64,000 bases of DNA from Ardenticatenaceae bacterium (GTDB lineage: Bacteria > Chloroflexota > Anaerolineae > Promineifilales > Promineifilaceae): the NCBI GenBank assembly GCA_020634435.1, contig JACKBS010000005.1, forward strand, positions 930,001-994,000, in the 5' to 3' direction. Below are positions 59,838-64,000 of this stretch, in pieces (position 1 is the first letter of the stretch; each line of letters opens with the position of its first letter). The notes below the pieces were generated by a model that was not told the DNA's origin, did not search any database, and saw only the letters and a program-made list of their open reading frames with translations. The position numbers and the translations under genes are program-made.

Positions 59838-59841
59838 GCGG

Positions 59842-59865
59842 TCATATTGACGATCTTCGATATGA
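59842..59865 (+). promoter_or_regulatory. candidate ArsR operator
   Basis: Two abutting 12-base halves, TCATATTGACGA and TCTTCGATATGA, whose complements agree at 10 of 12 positions. It covers the predicted start of transcription, where bound ArsR would block polymerase. Confidence 0.65.
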
Positions 59866-59873
59866 TAAATGTG

Positions 59874-60173
59874 ATGATAGACCCAATTACTTTTGGCAAA
59901 GCAATTGCCGACGAGACCCGCCAAAAAATCATGAACCACCTTTGCTGCGAATGGCTGTGTGTAAGCGACGTGGTGGATTTGCTGGGCGGTGTGTCGCAGC
60001 CGACGGTGTCACATCACCTTTCGATCTTGCGTGAGGCTGGGCTGGTGCACACCCGGCGCGAAGGCAAACAAATTTTTTACTCCTTAAACCAGGATGCAGT
60101 GGCAATTTGCTGCGGCACCCTTATGCAAAAATTTGCCCCCGAAGTAAACATTTCTGACATTGCCGTCAAGTAG
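59874..60173 (+). CDS. arsR: ArsR/SmtB-family metalloregulator
   Basis: A 99-aa winged-helix repressor with 'SQPTVSHHLSILREAGLV' as recognition helix. Metal-site Cys candidates are Cys24, Cys25, Cys29 ('CCEWLCVSDVV', near the classic ELCVCDL position) and a C-terminal Cys79-Cys80 pair. The usual CxC is altered, so arsenite may be bound by a different trio. ATG 59874 is chosen because earlier in-frame starts fall in the operator. It precedes arsM by 65 bases. Confidence 0.9.
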   Translation: MIDPITFGKAIADETRQKIMNHLCCEWLCVSDVVDLLGGVSQPTVSHHLSILREAGLVHTRREGKQIFYSLNQDAVAICCGTLMQKFAPEVNISDIAVK

Positions 60174-60238
60174 TTTGTTTTAGCAGCGGCAAAATTTTTT
60201 GCATGAACATATAGATGGACGTCAATGCGAGGTGAATA

Positions 60239-61051
60239 ATGACGACTCAAACACGATCAAATGAAGAAATTTTGGAGGCGGTGCAGGATCGATACGGCCG
60301 TATCGCCCAAAACTTCCAGTCCGAATTAACGGTGCTGGGCCAAAACGCCAGCTGCTGTGACCCAGACAGTGGCGCAGACTGCTGTGGCAGTGACCTGTAC
60401 GATGTGGACTTGAGCCAGCTGCCTGCTGACGTGACGGGACTGTCGCTAGGGTGTGGCGATCCAATCGCTATTGCCAGCCTGGAGCCGGGCCAAACGGTGC
60501 TTGACCTGGGTTCTGGCGGTGGCATCGACTGCTTTTTGGCGGCGGAACGTGTGGGTCCAACGGGGCACGTCATCGGGGTGGACATGACGCCAGCCATGCT
60601 GGAAAAGGCCAACCGCAACAAAGAAAAGCTGGGCGTGCAGCATGTGGAGTTCCGTCAGGGGCAAATTGAGGCGCTGCCCGTGGATGATGCCAGCGTGGAC
60701 GTGATTATTTCCAACTGCGTCATTAACCTGAGCCCGGACAAAACGGCCGTTTTCCAGGAAGCTTTCCGCGTGCTTAAACCGGGCGGTCGCCTGGCTGTGT
60801 CCGACATGGTGACGCGCGGCCAGTTTACGCTGCAGGAGCGGGCCGATATGTCTGCCTGGGCGGGCTGCATTACCGGTGCGGAAGATGTGGCCGACATGGC
60901 AGCGTGGATGCAGGCCGCAGGCTTTGCCCAGGTGTCTATCCAAAAGAAGGGTGATGATACATTGGAACTGGCGGGTGTAGAACCGCATGTGGGTCCAGCC
61001 GAGATTTTTAGTGCGCGAATTACGGCCGTCAAGCCAAAAGCGGGCAAGTAG
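60239..61051 (+). CDS. arsM: arsenite S-adenosylmethionine methyltransferase
   Basis: A 270-aa enzyme that methylates arsenite to volatile or less toxic methylarsenicals. The three As-binding Cys are present: Cys72 ('SLGCGDP'), Cys160 ('SNCVINL') and Cys210 ('WAGCITGA'). The SAM site is 'VLDLGSGGGIDCFLA'. Extra Cys pairs lie at 39-40 and 48-49. Regulated with arsR by the upstream promoter/operator. Confidence 0.95.
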   Translation: MTTQTRSNEEILEAVQDRYGRIAQNFQSELTVLGQNASCCDPDSGADCCGSDLYDVDLSQLPADVTGLSLGCGDPIAIASLEPGQTVLDLGSGGGIDCFLAAERVGPTGHVIGVDMTPAMLEKANRNKEKLGVQHVEFRQGQIEALPVDDASVDVIISNCVINLSPDKTAVFQEAFRVLKPGGRLAVSDMVTRGQFTLQERADMSAWAGCITGAEDVADMAAWMQAAGFAQVSIQKKGDDTLELAGVEPHVGPAEIFSARITAVKPKAGK

Positions 61052-61058
61052 AGAAACA

Positions 61059-61093
61059 AAAACGGCCGTATCTGGTAAAGATACGGCCGTTTT
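61059..61093. terminator. bidirectional terminator whose stem is built from two ACGGCCGT copies
   Basis: Perfect 15-bp stem AAAACGGCCGTATCT / AGATACGGCCGTTTT with loop GGTAA, between convergent arsM and ssb. Confidence 0.85.
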
Positions 61094-61117
61094 GCTACAA
61101 ATCAGGTAAAAGGTTGT

Positions 61118-61549
61118 CTAGAAGGGGATGTCGTCTTCTTCCGCAGCCGGAGCGCCACCCGAGAAGTCGCCACCACCGCTGTAACCGCCACCATCTTCGC
61201 CCTTGTTGCCAACGAAGCTGAAGTTATCGGCCGTCAGCTCAAACGAGGCGCGGACAGAGCCATCTTGAGCAACCCAGGTGCGCGGACCGCCAGTGGCCAT
61301 GTCTGGCTTGAGCCGTCCTTCTACCAACACTTTGCTGCCCTTGCTCAAATATTGATTGGCAACTTCAGCACGACGGCCCCAAACGCTTACGCGGAACCAG
61401 GTCGTTTCATCCACAGGCTGTCCGGTTCCTTTGTCTGTCCAGCGTCGGTTGGTAGCCACGCTGAAGCTGGTCACGGCCGAGCCATCTGGCATATAACGCA
61501 TTTCGGGATCGCCGCCCAAATTCCCAACGATAATTACTTTTTGATACAT
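61118..61549 (-). CDS. ssb: single-stranded DNA-binding protein
   Basis: A 143-aa SSB with an N-terminal OB fold (residues 1-110: 'VIIVGNLGGDPEMRY', 'FSVATNRRW', 'TTWFRVSVWGRRAE'), a Gly-rich linker and the acidic tip 'EEDDIPF' that recruits repair and replication partners. AAGGAGAG before the ATG. Confidence 0.96.
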   Translation of the reverse strand: MYQKVIIVGNLGGDPEMRYMPDGSAVTSFSVATNRRWTDKGTGQPVDETTWFRVSVWGRRAEVANQYLSKGSKVLVEGRLKPDMATGGPRTWVAQDGSVRASFELTADNFSFVGNKGEDGGGYSGGGDFSGGAPAAEEDDIPF

Positions 61550-61760
61550 GCAACACTCTCCTTAAAAATTCACTTTTTTTGGCACATGGATTCTTAAAAT
61601 AGATATCCAAAACAGAAACGAGACTAAATGGAATGGTACCACGTTTTAGATAATTCAAAAATAATCTGCATGTGCCGCTGCGCCCTGTAAATCATCTTGT
61701 GATTATAGCACAATTGTTCTAAATAATCAACTTTTTCAGGAGTGATTTGGCGGTGGCTGA

Positions 61761-61789
61761 TTGACGCGTTGCAGATTGTATGTTACGCT
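61761..61789 (+). promoter_or_regulatory. promoter of the leuS leader region
   Basis: TTGACG (61761-61766) and TACGCT (61784-61789), spacing 17. Transcription would start near 61796, about 490 bases before leuS. Confidence 0.55.
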
Positions 61790-61815
61790 AATCGCCACAT
61801 GATTTAGGAACTTTG

Positions 61816-61917
61816 ATGATGAACAAAAACCTGTTGACCCATCAGTTACAAAACAGTTTACGGCAGTTACTTAACGGCCGTATTCTTTGTGCTGCTGGGG
61901 CAAACTGTGCAGGTTGA
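61816..61917 (+). CDS. possible leader peptide 1 (Leu-rich)
   Basis: A 33-aa frame beginning MMNKNLLTHQ, with TAGGAA six bases before the first ATG. Seven of 33 residues are Leu (CTG, TTG, TTA x3, CTT x2). It is followed after 32 bases by an intrinsic terminator, the layout of a transcription attenuator. It could also be a chance frame. Confidence 0.4.
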   Translation: MMNKNLLTHQLQNSLRQLLNGRILCAAGANCAG

Positions 61918-61949
61918 ATTAAGTAAGTTTCGAATTTTCGCGACATTTC

Positions 61950-61982
61950 AGCCACAGGTGCTTCAGCCCTGTGGCTTTTTTG
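61950..61982 (+). terminator. terminator in the leuS leader (possible attenuator)
   Basis: Stem AGCCACAGG (61950-61958) / CCTGTGGCT (61969-61977) then TTTTT. It stands between the predicted promoter and leuS. Confidence 0.75.
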
Positions 61983-61996
61983 TTTCTAGTTCTAAA

Positions 61997-62058
61997 CAGG
62001 TGCGACGCACTTTAGCAAATCCTTATTAAATTGTTTGTAACAAAGTGCGTCGCACCTG
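61997..62058. repeat. inverted repeat CAGGTGCGACGCACTTT
   Basis: Perfect 17-bp arms at 61997-62013 and 62042-62058. The right arm ends just before the ribosome site of leader peptide 2. Confidence 0.9.
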
Positions 62059-62073
62059 AAGGTGATGTTTGTC

Positions 62074-62139
62074 ATGACTAAAAATTGGAGCCTCTTATTG
62101 TTACTCGGCCCGGCAGTGGCGTCGGCATTGGCCGTTTAG
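62074..62139 (+). CDS. probable leucine leader peptide upstream of leuS
   Basis: A 21-aa frame with five consecutive Leu codons (CTC TTA TTG TTA CTC, residues 7-11) and another Leu near the end; sequence begins MTKNWSLLLLLG. An AAGGTGAT ribosome site lies eight bases upstream. Ribosome stalling on Leu codons when Leu-tRNA is scarce is the classic attenuation signal, and the gene downstream is leuS. A run of hydrophobic residues also resembles a signal peptide fragment, so a remnant is the alternative. Confidence 0.5.
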   Translation: MTKNWSLLLLLGPAVASALAV

Positions 62140-62192
62140 CAGGGTGTGCCTGAGCATCCTGCTGCTGCCGGGCAGTTTCAGGATGACTCAGG
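62109..62192 (+). promoter_or_regulatory. alternative hairpins after the leucine codons
   Basis: CCCGGCAG (62109-62116, inside leader 2) can pair with CTGCCGGG (62165-62172); alternatively CCTGAGCATCCTG (62149-62161) pairs with CAGGATGACTCAGG (62179-62192) with one bulge. The two structures compete topologically. No T-run follows, so any control would be on translation or a downstream structure. Confidence 0.4.
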
Positions 62193-62211
62193 GGTGAAAT
62201 AACAGAAATTC

Positions 62212-62259
62212 GGTCATTGAGCAATTTGGAAAAGCTCATTACCAAATTGCTCAATGACC
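62212..62259. repeat. inverted repeat GGTCATTGAGCAATTTGG just before leuS
   Basis: Perfect 18-bp arms (62212-62229 and 62242-62259), ending about ten bases before the leuS ribosome site AAGAGGA. Confidence 0.9.
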
Positions 62260-62283
62260 AAGTTACAAAATAAGAGGACGATC

Positions 62284-64000
62284 GTGACAAAACAATCAAA
62301 ATACAATCCCCACACCGTCGAAGAAAAATGGCGGTCTATTTGGGAAGCGCAAAATCTGTACCAAACGGGTGATGATCCCGGCAAGCCCGACTATTACATT
62401 CTGGATTATTTTCCGTACCCTTCGGGGTCTGGGCTGTCAGTAGGGCATGCCCGCAATTACGTGCCGACCTGCATTGTTAGCCGCTACAAGCGGATGCAAG
62501 GGTACAACGTGCTACACCCGATGGGGTGGGATGCCTTTGGCCTACCCGCCGAGAACTACGCCATTCGGCACCACATTCATCCCCGCGAAAGTACCCGGCT
62601 GTTTGCGGATACCTACCGGCGACAGATGAAAGAGATGGAATGCTCTTACGATTGGTCGCGGGAGATCAATTCCACTTTTCCCAACTATTACAAATGGACA
62701 CAGTGGTTTTTCCTGCTGCTGCACCAGCGCGGGCTGGCTTACCGAGCGCTGGGTAGCCAGTGGTGGTGCCCAACCTGCCAAACTATCCTGGCTAACGAGC
62801 AGGTGGAACACGGCCGTTGTTGGCGTTGCGACAGCGAAGTGACGCGCAAAGAGCTGGCGCAGTGGTACTTCAAAATTACGGACTATGCCGACCGGCTGAT
62901 AGCTGATCTGGACACGCTGAACTGGCCGGAAAACATCAAGGCGATGCAGCGCAACTGGATCGGCCGTTCTACCGGCACCGAGGTCGTTTTTGAAATAAAG
63001 AATCCACAGATGGCACAGATTTCACAGAAAAATGAGTCTCAATCTGTGCCATCTGTGAAATCTGTGGATGACTCTTTTTCGATCAGGACTTTCACAACGC
63101 GGGTAGATACGCTGTTTGGGGTGACGTTTATCGCCATTGCGCCGGAGCATCCGCTGGTGGGGCGGATTGTAACGGATGGGCAGCAGACGTCCGTTTCTTC
63201 CTACATCGAGCAGGCCAAACGCAAAACCGAAATTGACCGTACCTCGACGGAAAAGGTGCAAACTGGCGTTTTCACCGGGACGTACGCCATGCACCCGCTG
63301 ACGGGGCAGCCGGTGCCGATTTGGGTGGCGGATTACGTGCTGCCCAGCTACGGCAGCGGCGCGGTGATGGGCGTACCGGCCCACGACAGTCGGGATTTTG
63401 CCTTTGCCCAAACCTACGGCCTGTCCATCGTGCCGGTAATTGCGCCGACGAACGGCGAAGCCGAGACGGACGGTTGTTTTGCGGGCTACGGCCGTCTGAT
63501 CAATTCGGCGCAATTCTCCGGGCAAAGTTCTGAGGAGGCGATGGCGGCAATTACGGCCGTTCTGCAAGCGCAGGGTCAGGGTGAGCCGCAAGTCACCTAC
63601 AAACTGCGCGATTGGCTGATCTCGCGCCAGCGCTACTGGGGGGCACCGATTCCCATCGTGCACTGCCCGGCGTGTGGCCCGGTGCCCGTGCCTGAGGCCG
63701 ATCTGCCCGTGCTGCTGCCCGATACCGACAATTTTGCTCCGGCTGGCGACGGCCGTTCCCCCCTGGCGCGTATTGACGAGTGGGTTAACACCACCTGCCC
63801 GCAGTGTGGCGGCCCGGCGCAGCGCGAAACCGACACGATGGATGGCTTTGCCTGCTCCTCGTGGTACTTCCTGCGTTTTGCCAATCCGCATTACGATGAA
63901 GGCCCATTTGACCCGGTGGCGGTACGGCGCTGGCTGCCGGTGGATACCTACGTTGGCGGGGCGGAACACGCCGTGCTGCACCTGCTGTACGCTCGCTTTT
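62284..64000 (+). CDS. leuS: leucyl-tRNA synthetase, 5' part (continues past the window)
   Basis: The first 572 codons of a class I synthetase. Start is GTG 62284 with AAGAGGA upstream. The HIGH-type motif is 'SVGHARNY' after 'YPSGSGL'. A zinc-ribbon-like 'CPTC' and 'CWRC' occurs near residues 160-185. The CP1 editing domain contains 'TTRVDTLFG' (usual TTRPDT) and 'GVPAHDSRDFAFA'. 'YKLRDWLISRQRYWGAPIPI' and 'ETDTMDGFACSSWYFLR' match bacterial LeuRS. Codons 240-262 (63001-63069) are a copy of an intergenic inverted repeat read in frame. The KMSKS region lies beyond the edge. Confidence 0.95.
   Translation, partial: MTKQSKYNPHTVEEKWRSIWEAQNLYQTGDDPGKPDYYILDYFPYPSGSGLSVGHARNYVPTCIVSRYKRMQGYNVLHPMGWDAFGLPAENYAIRHHIHPRESTRLFADTYRRQMKEMECSYDWSREINSTFPNYYKWTQWFFLLLHQRGLAYRALGSQWWCPTCQTILANEQVEHGRCWRCDSEVTRKELAQWYFKITDYADRLIADLDTLNWPENIKAMQRNWIGRSTGTEVVFEIKNPQMAQISQKNESQSVPSVKSVDDSFSIRTFTTRVDTLFGVTFIAIAPEHPLVGRIVTDGQQTSVSSYIEQAKRKTEIDRTSTEKVQTGVFTGTYAMHPLTGQPVPIWVADYVLPSYGSGAVMGVPAHDSRDFAFAQTYGLSIVPVIAPTNGEAETDGCFAGYGRLINSAQFSGQSSEEAMAAITAVLQAQGQGEPQVTYKLRDWLISRQRYWGAPIPIVHCPACGPVPVPEADLPVLLPDTDNFAPAGDGRSPLARIDEWVNTTCPQCGGPAQRETDTMDGFACSSWYFLRFANPHYDEGPFDPVAVRRWLPVDTYVGGAEHAVLHLLYARF
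63001..63069. repeat. ATCCACAGAT-family inverted repeat inside leuS
   Basis: Blocks CCACAGATGG, CACAGATTTC, ACAGA on the left and the same blocks in swapped order as complement on the right, the same layout as the intergenic copy at 48743. It is 69 bases (23 codons), with no stop in the leuS frame. Confidence 0.88.

Noticed and set aside
62074..62284. T-box before leuS
   Set aside because: No GGGTGGNACCGCG-like antiterminator sequence is present, unlike upstream of thrS.
63022..63981. 319-codon frame antisense to leuS
   Set aside because: Shadow frame in GC-biased coding sequence; Arg/His-rich composition typical of artefacts.
1..64000. CRISPR array
   Set aside because: The repeats seen are inverted, intergenic and irregularly spaced; there are no regularly spaced direct repeats with unique spacers and no cas genes.
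1..64000. tRNA or rRNA genes
   Set aside because: I found no T-loop (GTTCRANNC) with matching acceptor stem, nor conserved rRNA segments.

Overview
This 64 kb window looks like a piece of a chromosome from an uncultured Chloroflexota bacterium (Anaerolineae/Ardenticatenia-like). That placement is an inference from the gene families, the many Thr/Pro-rich lipoproteins, a T-box-controlled thrS and short generic promoters; there is no rRNA or other marker that settles it. Genes are densely packed on both strands, mostly housekeeping or transport. I see no prophage, CRISPR array, tRNA or rRNA.

Layout. 0-8 kb: a DUF3179 lipoprotein, a stand-alone CBM48 protein, a VOC protein, an IS4-family insertion sequence, an ATP-grasp enzyme, a vapBC-like toxin-antitoxin pair with a third overlapping gene, and RNase Z. 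8-16 kb: a sugar transferase, a CopD-like membrane protein and three consecutive secreted glycosidase-like proteins. 16-22 kb: an SCP2 protein, a methylthioadenosine-deaminase-like enzyme fused to a CYTH domain, pyrimidine nucleoside phosphorylase, a glycerophosphodiesterase, a ketopantoate reductase and fmt. 22-27 kb: two small membrane proteins and an ECF sigma / anti-sigma / bactofilin-like membrane protein operon. 27-34 kb: a T-box leader, two tandem thrS paralogues and a fused molybdenum hydroxylase. 34-40 kb: a histidine kinase, nickel superoxide dismutase with its maturation protease, a ferredoxin, a fumarase/aspartase, a JAMM peptidase and a PlsY-like protein. 40-46 kb: a solute-binding protein joining two binding-protein families, a GT39-type glycosyltransferase flanked by a 117-bp direct repeat, and a TPR protein. 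46-55 kb: a branched-chain amino acid type ABC system (livHMGF plus two binding proteins) and an ornithine-cyclodeaminase-like enzyme. 55-62 kb: phoU, an MBL hydrolase, a NERD-like protein, fabF-plsX, arsR-arsM and ssb. 62-64 kb: leuS, cut by the window edge and preceded by two short Leu-rich reading frames.

Two genome-scale signals stand out. First, the palindrome ACGGCCGT (often AACGGCCGTT) is scattered through genes in all frames and through intergenic DNA far above chance: 17 exact copies in the first 10 kb by eye, against about 0.2 expected. It behaves like the cyanobacterial HIP1 repeat. Second, several families of short imperfect inverted repeats occupy intergenic gaps. One family fills exactly the gap between convergent genes at three places, one copy sits inside the thrS T-box leader, and one copy lies in frame inside leuS.

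Working together: plsX, fabF and the PlsY-like protein belong to fatty acid/phospholipid synthesis; arsR-arsM is an arsenic methylation unit; sodN-sodX is a Ni-SOD maturation unit; the liv genes form one transport operon; and the sigma/anti-sigma/bactofilin-like genes look like an envelope-responsive regulatory cassette.
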